Source: Halosimplex pelagicum
Lineage (GTDB): Archaea > Halobacteriota > Halobacteria > Halobacteriales > Haloarculaceae
Length of the DNA stretch: 64,000 nucleotides
NCBI RefSeq assembly: GCF_013415905.1
Contig: NZ_CP058909.1
Coordinates: 3,906,001 to 3,970,000 of the forward strand
Reading direction: 5' to 3'
The position numbers were made by a program, and so were the translations under genes. The notes under the pieces are model-generated. The model searched no databases. It was not told where the DNA came from and was given only the letters and a program-made list of their open reading frames with translations. Positions 8,482-17,383 of the stretch are shown piece by piece; the first letter of the stretch is position 1; each line of letters starts with the position of its first letter.

Positions 8482-10263
8482 TCAGTCGCCGGGGGAGCCT
8501 CTCTCGCCGCCGGGAGAGCCCGGCCCGGCGGTGTCGGAGACGCCGACGCCGGTGGGACCCGAGCGCTCGCGCCCCTGGCGCCGGCGGCGGGCGAGCGCCC
8601 CGTACAGTTCGTCGGAGACTTCCTCGCGGATCCGTTCGGCGGTCTCGGCGTCGATGTCGACGGCCTTGGCGTCCTGTCCGGTGAGGCTCTGGGAGCCGGC
8701 GGTGTCGACGGTGACCGTCGCCAGATCCCGGCGGCGCTGGAAGACCGTCTGGGAGCTGAAGACGGTCTGGACGCGGTGGTAGGGGACGACCTTCTGCCGG
8801 CGGACCCAGAACCCGTTGCGGGTGAGGACGTGTTCCTCGCCGAGCGCGTAGCCCCGGTTCTTCCACTTGTAGTGGGCGGCGACGGGCACGAGCGGCACGG
8901 CGACCAGCGGGACGTACCAGTACAGCTGGAAGTCGGTAAACATCGTTCCGGCGTACAGCAGGGCGACGACGATCGCCAGGCCGATCGCGTAGCGGAAGCC
9001 GTAGCGCAGCCGTGCCCGCTTGGGCGGGCGTTCGAGCGTCGAGTCGTCGAACGCCTCCAGTGAGCGGGCCAGCGAGACGACGCGGTCGCGCTCGGCGACG
9101 GGAATCGCCGACTGGGAGCCGTTCGACTCACCGCTCGTCGGCGTGTACCCCGCCGTCTCGATGGTGAGCGCGGCGTAGCCCAGCGCCCGCGCGAGGACGT
9201 TCTCCTCCAGCGTGAGCGTCTGGACCTTCGAGAGGGGGATCGTCCCGCGGAACTTCTGGAGGAGCCCCCGCTCGTAGCGCAGTTCGTCCTCGCCGCGGTC
9301 GAGGCGGAACCCGTAGTAGCGGGCGGCGTTGAGCACGCCCGAGGCGAGCGCGAGCACTGCGACGGCCCCCAGCGCCGCCAGCGGCCCCAGGAACGCGCCG
9401 ACGAGGCTGTCGAGGCCGAAGCCGTACTCCCACCAGCTGTCGGGCTGGGCCATCGAGGCGGCCGAGGGCGCGAAGATCGACGCGCCGAAGAAGAGAAAGG
9501 AGGCGATCCGGAGGTCGACGGAGATCAGCGCGAGGATCCCGAGTTCGCGCTCGGTGATCGAGAACACCGTCTCGAAGCGCTCCTCGTCGGTCGCGGTCGT
9601 CTCGCCGTCGGCGGTCTTCGCGACGCGGCTCAGCCGGCTGATCTCCGACTGGAGCGCCTCGGCGTCGTCGACGCCGACGTACTGGAGCTGGGCCTCCGTC
9701 CCGCCGCCGCCGGCCGTCTCCAGGCCGACCTCGGCGATCCCGAGGGCTCGCTGGACGACGTTCTGGCTGATGTCGACGTTCTGGATGCGACGCAGCGGGA
9801 TCTCCCGCGTGCGCCGCGAGAGCACGCCCGACCTGATGTCGAACGTGTCGGCGGTGAGCTCGTACTCGAAGCGGCGGTAGCGGGCGACGAAGTAGCCGAC
9901 GAACGCCGCGATCCCGAGGACGATGGCGACGATGGCACCGATCGCCAGCAGGCTCCGCCCCGAGCCGAACAGCGCCGAGGCGCCGCCCCCGCCGAAGACG
10001 AAGATGGCGATGGCGATGCTGACCCCCTGCTGGGCGATCTGGTAGGGGATCGTCAGCACGTTCAGTCTCTGTGGCCCCTCGATCCGCGGCGTCGCCGGCG
10101 AGGGGCCGGCGCTGTCGGCCTCCTCGGCGGCGGCCTCGCTGACCGTCTCGCGCTCCGCGCCGGGGGTCTCGGAGTCGTCGAGTTGGGGGTCGTCGGTCTC
10201 AGGGTTGTCTGCTGGCGAATCGTCGGCTGGCGGGTCGTCGACCGGGTGGTCGTCGTCGCTCAT
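8482..10263 (-). CDS. Bacterial-type PH-domain membrane protein (YdbT-like)
   Basis: 593 residues. After an Asp/Pro/Glu-rich N-terminus (about 1-75) it alternates paired membrane helices with bacterial PH (bPH_2) domains: repeated blocks FDIRSGVLSRRTREIPLRRIQNVDI, ELRYERGLLQKFRGTIPLSKVQTL and VLTRNGFWVRRQKVVPYHRVQTV share the pattern (G)-h-h-x-x-R/K-x-x-h-P-h-x-R/K-h-Q. This is the YdbT architecture, with three PH repeats. In Bacillus the YdbS/YdbT pair aids resistance to bacteriocins; role in archaea unknown. Its ATG overlaps the stop of the upstream PH gene (ATGA). Confidence 0.8.
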   Translation of the reverse strand: MSDDDHPVDDPPADDSPADNPETDDPQLDDSETPGAERETVSEAAAEEADSAGPSPATPRIEGPQRLNVLTIPYQIAQQGVSIAIAIFVFGGGGASALFGSGRSLLAIGAIVAIVLGIAAFVGYFVARYRRFEYELTADTFDIRSGVLSRRTREIPLRRIQNVDISQNVVQRALGIAEVGLETAGGGGTEAQLQYVGVDDAEALQSEISRLSRVAKTADGETTATDEERFETVFSITERELGILALISVDLRIASFLFFGASIFAPSAASMAQPDSWWEYGFGLDSLVGAFLGPLAALGAVAVLALASGVLNAARYYGFRLDRGEDELRYERGLLQKFRGTIPLSKVQTLTLEENVLARALGYAALTIETAGYTPTSGESNGSQSAIPVAERDRVVSLARSLEAFDDSTLERPPKRARLRYGFRYAIGLAIVVALLYAGTMFTDFQLYWYVPLVAVPLVPVAAHYKWKNRGYALGEEHVLTRNGFWVRRQKVVPYHRVQTVFSSQTVFQRRRDLATVTVDTAGSQSLTGQDAKAVDIDAETAERIREEVSDELYGALARRRRQGRERSGPTGVGVSDTAGPGSPGGERGSPGD

Positions 10264-10940
10264 ACGGCGTCTTCGTCCTCGGAGGCGATCGCGAGCCGTT
10301 CGAGCCGGGACTGGAGATCGTCGGCCGTGTCGGGCGTGAGTCCGGGGATCGTCACGTCGGCGCCCCTGGAGCCGGCGGTGTAGACGACCAGCGTCGAGAG
10401 GCCGAGCACGCGCTCGAACGCCGACCGGCGCGTGTCGATGTGCTGGACGCGCACGTACGGGACCACGGTCTGAACCTCGGTGAGGACCCCGCGGGTGAGA
10501 TACAGCGACTCGTCGCGGACGACGTAGCGCCACGACCGGTAGAGGAAGACGGCGCGGACGGCGCCGTACACCGCGAACAGGACGAACAGGCCGGCGCCGA
10601 CGGCGACCGCGCTCGGCAGCCGGTCGTAGGGGAGGTACTCGGCGGCGACCGCCCAGGTGATGAACCCGGCGACCGCCGCGGTCAGGAGGGCGCCGACGAG
10701 CGGGCCGACGATCCACTCGACGCGGACCGTCGGGTCGAGCGTCCGCGGTTCGCCGGGGGTCTCGACGGACTCGGCGACCGGGCGGTCGTCGGTGTCGGCC
10801 GCCGGGTCCTCGGCGGCCCGGGAGTCGTCCGACGGCGACCGGTCGGTGCCGACCGACGGGTCGCCGGCCGACTCCGCGTCGGTAGCGACGCCCTCGGCGT
10901 GCGGATCGGCGCCGTCGCCGTCGTCACGGGGATCTGTCAT
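10260..10940 (-). CDS. Bacterial-type PH-domain membrane protein (YdbS-like)
   Basis: About 226 residues from the ATG at 10940. A disordered acidic N-terminus (about 1-75) precedes two membrane helices (about 82-105 and 113-133) and one bPH_2 domain: ESLYLTRGVLTEVQTVVPYVRVQHIDT followed by LGLSTLVVYTAG. It is the first gene of a two-gene operon with the larger PH protein, overlapped by four bases, matching the widespread ydbS-ydbT arrangement. Alternative in-frame start codons upstream are unlikely because they would extend into the aldo/keto reductase tail. Confidence 0.8.
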   Translation of the reverse strand: MTDPRDDGDGADPHAEGVATDAESAGDPSVGTDRSPSDDSRAAEDPAADTDDRPVAESVETPGEPRTLDPTVRVEWIVGPLVGALLTAAVAGFITWAVAAEYLPYDRLPSAVAVGAGLFVLFAVYGAVRAVFLYRSWRYVVRDESLYLTRGVLTEVQTVVPYVRVQHIDTRRSAFERVLGLSTLVVYTAGSRGADVTIPGLTPDTADDLQSRLERLAIASEDEDAV

Positions 10941-11034
10941 TGGCTCAGTCGTGGGCCGGGCGCGGTTTAGTGGTATCGGCACCGCGCGCCGACGCGGACC
11001 GCACCGGGTGACTGGGCCGCTGTCGCAACCGGTT

Positions 11035-12009
11035 TCACTCGTGGCCGGACACGTGAACGGGCTCGTACGGCTCTTCGAGGTACTCCGTGTCCGAGGCCGA
11101 CAGCGAGATGTCCAGCGCCTCGACGGCCTGTTCGAGGTGTTCGATGCTCGTCGTCCCGACGATGGGCGCGTCGACGGGCTCCTTGTCGAGCAGCCACGCC
11201 AGCCCGATCTGTGCCATCGTCGCGCCGTACTCGTCGGCCAGCTCCTCGCAGCGCTCGTTGATCTCCTTCCCGCCGCCCTCGAAGTAGGGGTGTTCCCGGG
11301 CGTAGTCGTCGGTTTCCCCCCGAGTAGTCGCGTCGTACTCCTCGTGGGGACGGGTGAGGTAGCCCCGCGCCAGCGGCGACCACGGGATGACTCCCACGTC
11401 CTCCGCCTCGCAGTAGGGCAGCATCTCCCGCTCCTCCTCGCGGTAGAGGAGGTTGTAGTGGTTCTGCATCGTCTGAAATCGCTCCAGGCCCAGTCGGTCG
11501 CTCGCGTGCAGCGCGTCGGCGAACTGGCGGGTCCACATCGACGAGGCGCCGATGTAGCGGACCTTCTCGCGGCGGACGGCGTCGTCGAGCGCGCGCAGCG
11601 TCTCCTCGATCGGCGTGTCGTAGTCCCAGCGGTGGATCTGGTAGAGGTCGACGGTGTCCATGCCCAGTCGCTCCAGGGAGTTGTCGAGTTCCTGCTCGAT
11701 GGCCTTCCGCGAGAGGCCGCCGGAGTTGGGGTCGTCGTCGTCCATCTGGAAGAACCCCTTCGTCGCGACGACGCTCTCCTCGCGGTGGCCCTCCAGGGCC
11801 TTCCCGAGGACGCGCTCGGACTCGCCGAGCGAGTACATGTTCGCCGTGTCGAAGAAGTTGATACCGAGGTCACGGGCGCGTTCGACGAGTTCGATACCCT
11901 CCTCCTCGTTGAGCACCCACTCGCGCCAGTCCGAGGAGCCGAAGCTCATGCAACCGAGACAGATGCGGCTGACCTCGACGCCGGTCGATCCGAGTGTCGT
12001 GTACTCCAT
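11035..12009 (-). CDS. Aldo/keto reductase
   Basis: 324 residues starting MEYTTLGSTGVEVSRICLG, the normal AKR opening. The active-site set is visible: Asp in FFDTANMYSLGESE (about 52-65, Asp plus catalytic Tyr), the Lys in ESVVATKGFF (about 83-92), and His in DLYQIHRWDYD (about 124-134). The NADPH-binding C-terminus contains PIVGTTSIEHLEQAVEAL. Related proteins are the Tas/YajO-like AKRs acting on aldehydes and ketones. A longer reading frame upstream overlaps another gene and is not used. Substrate unknown. Confidence 0.9.
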   Translation of the reverse strand: MEYTTLGSTGVEVSRICLGCMSFGSSDWREWVLNEEEGIELVERARDLGINFFDTANMYSLGESERVLGKALEGHREESVVATKGFFQMDDDDPNSGGLSRKAIEQELDNSLERLGMDTVDLYQIHRWDYDTPIEETLRALDDAVRREKVRYIGASSMWTRQFADALHASDRLGLERFQTMQNHYNLLYREEEREMLPYCEAEDVGVIPWSPLARGYLTRPHEEYDATTRGETDDYAREHPYFEGGGKEINERCEELADEYGATMAQIGLAWLLDKEPVDAPIVGTTSIEHLEQAVEALDISLSASDTEYLEEPYEPVHVSGHE

Positions 12010-12101
12010 GTGCTTCGGTGGGCCGCGCGGCGCAAAAAGGTGGGTTCCCCGGGTGCTGTCGCCGGCTCTCCAGGGAATCCCGGGACGGGGCCGGCGACGG
12101 C

Positions 12102-13301
12102 TCAGAGGCCTTCGGGGTCGGTCCGCGCGACGAGTCGGCGGGCGCCGACGAACAGGACGGCCGCGGCGACGGTGTAGGCGGCGACGTGGACGGTCGTCAC
12201 CGTGGTGGCGCTGTCGACGGCGAGCTTCGCGACGGTCGTCGCCGGGTGTTCGAGCGCGAACAGGTGTTCGGCCACGAACGAATTCCCGGACGCGGCCGTG
12301 AGCGCGCCGAAGCCGAAGATCACGAGGACCGAGTACAGCAGCTGGGCCTGCCGGCGCTTGGCGGTGAGCACGCCCAGCGAGAGCCCGAGCGTGACGACGA
12401 GCGTCGTCAGCGCGGTCACGACGAGCAGGATCTGCGGGACGTTCGCGACGGCGATGCCGTTGAACCCGAGCAGGCCGATCCACATCGCCGCCTGCACGGG
12501 CGCGATGAGGATCATCGCCAGCGCCTTGCCGTCGACGATGTCGACCAGCGACAGGGGCGCGACCCGCAGGAGTTCGAGCGTCCCGCGTTCGATCTCCTCG
12601 GTCAGCGCGTCGACGGCGACCGAGCCGCTGATGAACGGGGGGAGAAAGAGGAGCAGCGGGACGAGCACCGTGTAGGTGAACCCGAAGTAGGGACTGGCGT
12701 CCACGTCCTCGGGGAGCGGGACCGTCGAGCGGTCCAGGGAGTTCGAGCGGGCGATCCGCTCGGTGCGCTCGACGGATTCGAGCAGCGTGCGCACCTGGTC
12801 GACGATCAGCGTCGTCTCGATGCTCTCGGTCGGCGCGATCACCGTCACGTCGATCCGGTCGCCCGAGTCCCCGGCCAGCAGCGTCGCGTGGACGTTGCCG
12901 TCGTGGTAGGCGTCGCGGGCGGCCTCGGGGCTCGGGTAGACGATCGTGCGGACGCCCTGCTGGTCGTTCGCCGCCCGGACCAGCGCGTCGTCGTGCTCGC
13001 CGGCGACGCCGACGACTATCTCGCCGGCCGAGACCGACCCCGGGCTGTACAGCGAGGTGAGCCCGACGACGAGGAACGAGGAGAACGCGGCCACGAACAG
13101 CTGGATCAGCAGCGCGAGGACGATCGTCTTCTCGCGGCTGAGCGACGACAGGTCCCGCTTGGCGACCGTGAGCCGCGGGTCCGAGAGCAGCGACCGCTCC
13201 GAGGACCCACCGCCGCTCGGTCCGCCGCCATCGCCCGGGCCCCCGTCGGACTCGGCCGCCGTCGACCCCGGTTGCGGGGCCGGCGAGGAGTCACCCGACA
13301 A
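12102..13301 (-). CDS. ABC-2-type transporter permease (NatB-like)
   Basis: 399 residues. After a Gly/Ser/Pro-rich start it has one membrane helix (about 57-80), a large extracytoplasmic domain (about 85-215) and five to six helices in the C-terminal half (FISGSVAVDALTEEIERGTLELL is the ABC-2 permease block). It is the third gene of a four-base/eleven-base overlapping operon with an ATPase and a second, larger permease. This organization fits an exporter such as the Na+ or drug export NatAB type; the substrate is unknown. Confidence 0.82.
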   Translation of the reverse strand: MSGDSSPAPQPGSTAAESDGGPGDGGGPSGGGSSERSLLSDPRLTVAKRDLSSLSREKTIVLALLIQLFVAAFSSFLVVGLTSLYSPGSVSAGEIVVGVAGEHDDALVRAANDQQGVRTIVYPSPEAARDAYHDGNVHATLLAGDSGDRIDVTVIAPTESIETTLIVDQVRTLLESVERTERIARSNSLDRSTVPLPEDVDASPYFGFTYTVLVPLLLFLPPFISGSVAVDALTEEIERGTLELLRVAPLSLVDIVDGKALAMILIAPVQAAMWIGLLGFNGIAVANVPQILLVVTALTTLVVTLGLSLGVLTAKRRQAQLLYSVLVIFGFGALTAASGNSFVAEHLFALEHPATTVAKLAVDSATTVTTVHVAAYTVAAAVLFVGARRLVARTDPEGL

Positions 13302-15330
13302 GGCTACTCACCACCGTGAGGTTGTAGGCGACGTGAACCGCGACCGCGACCACCAGCGCGACCGCGTACGAGCGCCGGCCGCGCCTGGCGCCGAGCGCCG
13401 ATATCGACGCCGTGACGACGTGTAGCGCCAGCGGCGCCAGCAGCAGCGCGACCAGCAGTATCGGCAGCGGGACGCCGATGCCGACGGCCGCCTGCTCGCC
13501 GACCACCGTCTGTCCGACCGGGAGCGTCTGCAGGTCCGCGAGGCGGACGATCAGCGTGAGCTTCTCCGCGAGGAAGAAGCCGAGGCCGCTGAAGGCGCCG
13601 ACGACCAACGCCGTCCGCAGTCGGTCATCGAACAGCGAGTGGGCGTAGCCGGCGTAGACGTGCAGGCTCTTGGCGAGTTCCTCGACGACGGCGAGGCCGA
13701 TCAGCATCACGACGACGATGATCCCGACCGGGATCTCCGCCTGCCAGAGCGGGTAGACGAACGCCGCGACGACCAGCTCCGCGACGAGGACGAACGGCAG
13801 CAGGACCGCGGTCACGAGCGCGACGCTGCGGCGGCGCTCGATCGGCCCGGCCAGCGCGTCGAGCACCTTGTAGGGGATCGGCCGCTGGGTGAACATGTCC
13901 TCCTCGCGGTAGAGCCCGGCGCCGAGGCCGAAACAGACCAGCGCCGTCAGCGTCGGCGGTAGCGTCGAGAAGACGAACTGCCCGAGCCCGATCGCCTGGC
14001 CCTGCAGGTCCCGAACCACGAGCGTCAGCGGCGAGATGAGCGCGATGGGCGTCACGTCCGTGAAGATCGCCGGGACGAACGCGTAGGAGGTCAGCGAGAC
14101 GGTGATCGTCACCGTCACGAAGGTCAGCTCCTTGAACGACCGGGCGAACATCGCGCCGAGGAAGGTCGCGGCGAGGAACAGCATGGCGAGCGGGACGACC
14201 GCGAGGACCGATATCATCGACCCGCCGAGTCCGAGGCCGACCTGGAGGACGAGCGTGATCCCCGTCGCGACGCCGACGGCGGCCGCGAAGTACGGCAGCG
14301 TCTTCCCGACGATGATGTCCCCGCGCGAGACGGGCGCGACCAGCAGGAGTTCCCCGCGGCGGTTGATCCGCTCGCTGAGTATCGTCGAGCCGTAGGCCTG
14401 GATGACGAAGTTCAGCGGCAGGACGAACACGAACGCGAGCACGAGCGACCGGAACGGGAACGGGGGCGTGATGTCCGACGGCGCGCCGGTGGAACTCCCA
14501 CCGGTCAGCCGCGCGCCGATGCTTGACCCGGCGACGTTGGATCCCTCGTCGGGCCTGGTCACGTCTCCGGACCCGTCACCGCCGCCGCTCGCGCCGTCGC
14601 TGGACTCACCGCCGGAACTTCCCTCGGCGTCGCCGTCGCTGCCGGTCCCGTCCTCGCCGTCGGTTTCGCCACCGCCGCCGTCCCCGTCACCGGCGGATCC
14701 GTCGCCGCCTCCGGATTCGCCGTCGTCCGTCTGGATCGGGATCGTCTGCGTCTCCGAGACCGTGACCCGCGTCGACTCGCGGTCGACGTAGGTCAGGTTC
14801 ACCACGACCGGGAACGCCGCCGACTGGTTGTCCTCCAGGTCCATGATCCCGTCGTTGTATCGCTTGACCGTCGACCGCAGCTCCGCGACCGCGGCCCGCC
14901 CCTTCGTGGAGTTGGTGTACTCGCGGACCTGGGGGCCGACGATCATGATCTCCTGATACCCCGCCTCGACGGCCGACTCGCTCGGGTCCTGCACCCGGAA
15001 GGTCGGGTCGAGGTACGCGGGGTCGTAGAGGGGGTCTTCCTCCACGACGCCGACCCGGTAGATGCCCTGGTCGAGCGCGACGCCCTGGCTGACCGCGACG
15101 GGGGCCATCGCGCCGAGTCCGAGGACCGCCAGTAGCGCGATGACGGCCGTCCGCCGGTCGACGCCACCGGCGTTCTTCGTCACCTCCCAGCGGGCGATCC
15201 GGGCGACGTTCTCGACGCGCGTGCGGAGCCAGCGGGCGAACCGTCGGCCGCGCGAGTCGCGGTCGCCGCCGGTTGCCCCCGACTCCCCACCGGAGCGGTC
15301 GTCGCCGCCGACCGGCGGCGGGCCGCTCAC
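13291..15330 (-). CDS. ABC-2-type permease fused to a PrsW-like intramembrane protease domain
   Basis: 679 residues. Residues about 1-420 are an ABC-2 permease: one N-terminal helix, an external domain with a long Gly/Ser/Asp-rich insertion (about 205-275), then helices with the block ERINRRGELLLVAPVSRGDI. Residues about 480-679 carry PrsW/glutamic-protease motifs in hydrophobic segments: EELAK at about 550 (EExxK), GFFLAEK with Glu at about 589 (FxxxE), HVVTA at about 637 and HVAYN at about 666. The gene overlaps its neighbours by 4 and 11 bases. The fusion is unbroken in sequence. Activity of the protease part is inferred from motifs only. Confidence 0.75.
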   Translation of the reverse strand: MSGPPPVGGDDRSGGESGATGGDRDSRGRRFARWLRTRVENVARIARWEVTKNAGGVDRRTAVIALLAVLGLGAMAPVAVSQGVALDQGIYRVGVVEEDPLYDPAYLDPTFRVQDPSESAVEAGYQEIMIVGPQVREYTNSTKGRAAVAELRSTVKRYNDGIMDLEDNQSAAFPVVVNLTYVDRESTRVTVSETQTIPIQTDDGESGGGDGSAGDGDGGGGETDGEDGTGSDGDAEGSSGGESSDGASGGGDGSGDVTRPDEGSNVAGSSIGARLTGGSSTGAPSDITPPFPFRSLVLAFVFVLPLNFVIQAYGSTILSERINRRGELLLVAPVSRGDIIVGKTLPYFAAAVGVATGITLVLQVGLGLGGSMISVLAVVPLAMLFLAATFLGAMFARSFKELTFVTVTITVSLTSYAFVPAIFTDVTPIALISPLTLVVRDLQGQAIGLGQFVFSTLPPTLTALVCFGLGAGLYREEDMFTQRPIPYKVLDALAGPIERRRSVALVTAVLLPFVLVAELVVAAFVYPLWQAEIPVGIIVVVMLIGLAVVEELAKSLHVYAGYAHSLFDDRLRTALVVGAFSGLGFFLAEKLTLIVRLADLQTLPVGQTVVGEQAAVGIGVPLPILLVALLLAPLALHVVTASISALGARRGRRSYAVALVVAVAVHVAYNLTVVSSLVG

Positions 15331-16226
15331 GCTCGCGGCCCCGAGGTCCGCTCGGCCTCGGGGTCGGACTCGGCGACGTTGAGGAACACCTCTTCGAGGC
15401 TCGACTCCTCGGTCCGGATGTCGACGACCTCGCCGCCCGCGGCCTGGGCGGCCTCACGTGTCTCGTCGACGGCGTCCATGCTCTCGACGGTACGCCGGTG
15501 ATAGCCGTTTTCACGCGCGCTATCGGGCACCTCGACGGTCGTGTAGACGTGGTACTCCGTCCGGCCGTACTCCGCCTGGAGTTCGTCGAGGTCGCCCTTG
15601 GCGACGATGCGGCCCTCGTTCATGATGGCGACGCGGTCGCAGATGCTCTCGACGTGGTAGAGGTTGTGGGCGCTGAAGACGATGGTCTTGCCCTGCTCGC
15701 CGAGTTCACGCGTGAAGTCGATGATGTAGTTCGTCGTCAGCGGGTCGAGTCCGCTGCCGGGTTCGTCGTAGATCAGCACGTCCGGGTCGTTGATGAGCGA
15801 CCGCGCGATGGCGACCTTCCGCTTCATCCCCTTGGACATGTCGCCCAGGGGTCGGTCGCGGTGGTCGAGTTCCAGCCGTTCGAGCGTGTCGTGGATGCGC
15901 CGGTCGGCGACGCCCTCCGGTACGTCGTAGAGGTCCGCGAAGAAGTGGAGATAGGAGACGGGCGTCATCTCCTCGTACAGCGGCGACTCCTCGGGGAGGA
16001 ACCCGAGCCGCCGTCGCATCTCCGTCTCGCCGGCGTCGAAGCCGGCGACCGAGACCTCGCCGTCCGTGGGTTCGACGAGCCCGGCGAGCATCTTCAGCGT
16101 CGTCGTCTTGCCGGCGCCGTTCGGGCCGATGATGCCGAAGACCTCGCCCTCCTCGACCGTGAACGTGCTCCCCTCCACCGCGACGAAGCCGCCGTACTCC
16201 TTTCGCAGGTCGCGGGCCGTGATCAT
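15327..16226 (-). CDS. ABC transporter ATP-binding protein (NatA-like)
   Basis: 299 residues, first gene of a three-gene exporter operon. Walker A is IIGPNGAGKTTTLKML (about 32-47), signature LGDMSKGMKRKVAIARSL (about 128-145), Walker B DVLIYDEPGSGLDPL (about 148-162) and the switch His in FSAHNLYHVE. A C-terminal extension of about 80 residues (YHVYTTVEVPDS and later) is the regulatory tail common in NatA/CcmA-type ATPases. ATGA overlap with the fused permease gene implies coupled translation. Confidence 0.9.
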   Translation of the reverse strand: MITARDLRKEYGGFVAVEGSTFTVEEGEVFGIIGPNGAGKTTTLKMLAGLVEPTDGEVSVAGFDAGETEMRRRLGFLPEESPLYEEMTPVSYLHFFADLYDVPEGVADRRIHDTLERLELDHRDRPLGDMSKGMKRKVAIARSLINDPDVLIYDEPGSGLDPLTTNYIIDFTRELGEQGKTIVFSAHNLYHVESICDRVAIMNEGRIVAKGDLDELQAEYGRTEYHVYTTVEVPDSARENGYHRRTVESMDAVDETREAAQAAGGEVVDIRTEESSLEEVFLNVAESDPEAERTSGPRA

Positions 16227-16333
16227 TCGACCGTCGCTTACGGCCGGGGGGTTGTATAGGTTGGTCCCCCGTTATCGGATCTGGGGATGGCGCGAACGGG
16301 ACACCTCGGGGCGCTCGGTGCAGGTGAGAGCGG

Positions 16334-16745
16334 CCGCGGTGCGGTCGGCGCGCGCTGTCGCGCGCTTTCATGCGCGCGACGTAGCCGCGCGAGGGATTCG
16401 CGACTCCTGTGTCGCGAATCGGCTGGGGAGGCTCGTGGCCGTCTGCGGTGCTGTGCTGGGCGGGTGCTGTTGCGGTCGCGGTGCAGTGGCGGTCCCTGGC
16501 GGACTGAAAGGGCGAGGCTCGCTCGCGTGCAGTTTAGTCGTCCGAGCGACCCCTATCCGCGCGGGCGGTGCGGAGAGCGCGGATATGTCGCTCGGCGACC
16601 GCGAGCGGGTCGAGGGCTTTCACCGCCTGCTGTCGCCTGCGGTCGATCCAACTCCGAGCGAGCGGGTCGAGGGCTTTCATCGCTTGCTGTCTCCTGCGGT
16701 GCTGATTCCAGCTAGCGAGCGGGTCGAGGGCGTTCACCGCTCACC
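16334..16745 (+). repeat. Dispersed structured intergenic repeat, copy A
   Basis: This fills the roughly 600-base gap between the ABC operon and a regulator gene. It is nearly identical, in opposite orientation, to 28608-28974, and a diverged relative lies at 24832-25103. Shared blocks are GCGCGAGGGAT, GGCTGGGGAGG, GCCGTCTGCGGTGCTGTG and GGCGGACTGAAAGGGCGAGG. Hairpins: 16357-16380 (9-base stem, loop tttcat), 16395-16420 (10-base perfect stem), and a long nested one at 16521-16606 with TATCCGCGC/GCGCGGATA inside CCGAGCGAC/GTCGCTCGG inside GCTCGCG/CGCGAGC. No convincing protein gene. It could be a non-coding RNA or a non-autonomous mobile element. Confidence 0.8.
16601..16745 (+). repeat. 57-base tandem repeat at the end of copy A
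   Basis: Units begin GCGAGCGGGTCGAGGGC at 16601, 16658 and 16715, an exact 57-base period, with the third unit incomplete. Copy B (28608-28974) has two such units and copy C at most a trace, so the number varies between copies. On the minus strand the units stay in one reading frame (19 codons each, containing KALDPLA), but no start codon is kept in copy B. Confidence 0.8.
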
Positions 16746-16825
16746 ATCGATTCCGGTAACTGCCCCCGCCAAAACGTGAGACAGGGGAGTACATCGATAG
16801 CCGACGACGACTGCGAGAGAGAACC

Positions 16826-17248
16826 CTACTCCTCGGGACGGGGCATCGCTTCGAGTTCCTTGATCTCGGTGGTCTTCTCGACGCGGTCGTACTGTCGCTG
16901 CCACGCCTCGGCGGGGAACAGGCCGTTGCGGTCGAACAGCTCCCGCGCCGCCTCCGTCACCCGGTAGAACTTGTAGGGGTAGCCTCGCGTTCGCTGGCCC
17001 GCCGGCACGGTCAGCTCCTCGACGACGCCCGCCTCGGCGAGCACTTTCAGGTGGTTGCGGATGGTGTCCGCTTCGAGGCTCGGATTGGTGTAGTCGAGTT
17101 CGTCGACGCTGGGCGCGCCCTTCGGGTGACCGACCACGTCCGCGACGATGTTCGCTCGCGTCGAGTCGGTGACCCGCTGGAGCGCGAGCCAGGAGTCGAA
17201 CCCCTCACCTGCCTCGTCCCCGCTGGGTTCGGCCGTATCGGGTCGCAT
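16826..17248 (-). CDS. Winged helix-turn-helix transcriptional regulator
   Basis: 140 residues from the ATG at 17248 (MRPDTAEPSG). The middle (about residues 25-105) is an ArsR-like winged helix: VADVVGHPKGAPSVDELDY, then DTIRNHLKVLAEAGVVEELTV as recognition helix and wing entry, and YKFYRVTEAARELFDRNGLF as the wing and dimer helix. Typical of haloarchaeal MarR/ArsR-like HTH proteins. No ligand-binding cysteines are visible. Divergent from the 17384 gene, so the two may share a promoter region. Confidence 0.8.
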   Translation of the reverse strand: MRPDTAEPSGDEAGEGFDSWLALQRVTDSTRANIVADVVGHPKGAPSVDELDYTNPSLEADTIRNHLKVLAEAGVVEELTVPAGQRTRGYPYKFYRVTEAARELFDRNGLFPAEAWQRQYDRVEKTTEIKELEAMPRPEE

Positions 17249-17383
17249 ATCTCCACGTATGGCCCCCGCCGCCATAAACACTTGGACGCTGAGTGCGAAT
17301 GGTCTTTGACTGTTCGTCGAACGATCGTCGACCGTTTCTCCGATAGTCGGAAGACACTTGCCATCCCCGGGAGTCGAGCCGGC

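Noticed and set aside
16534..16737. 67-residue minus-strand frame through the 57-base tandem units
   Set aside because: The matching frame in copy B has an upstream stop and no start, and copy C is frameshifted, so protein coding is not conserved.
16601..16745. Short CRISPR-like array
   Set aside because: The 57-base units are contiguous tandem repeats without unique spacers, only two to three per copy, and no cas genes are present.
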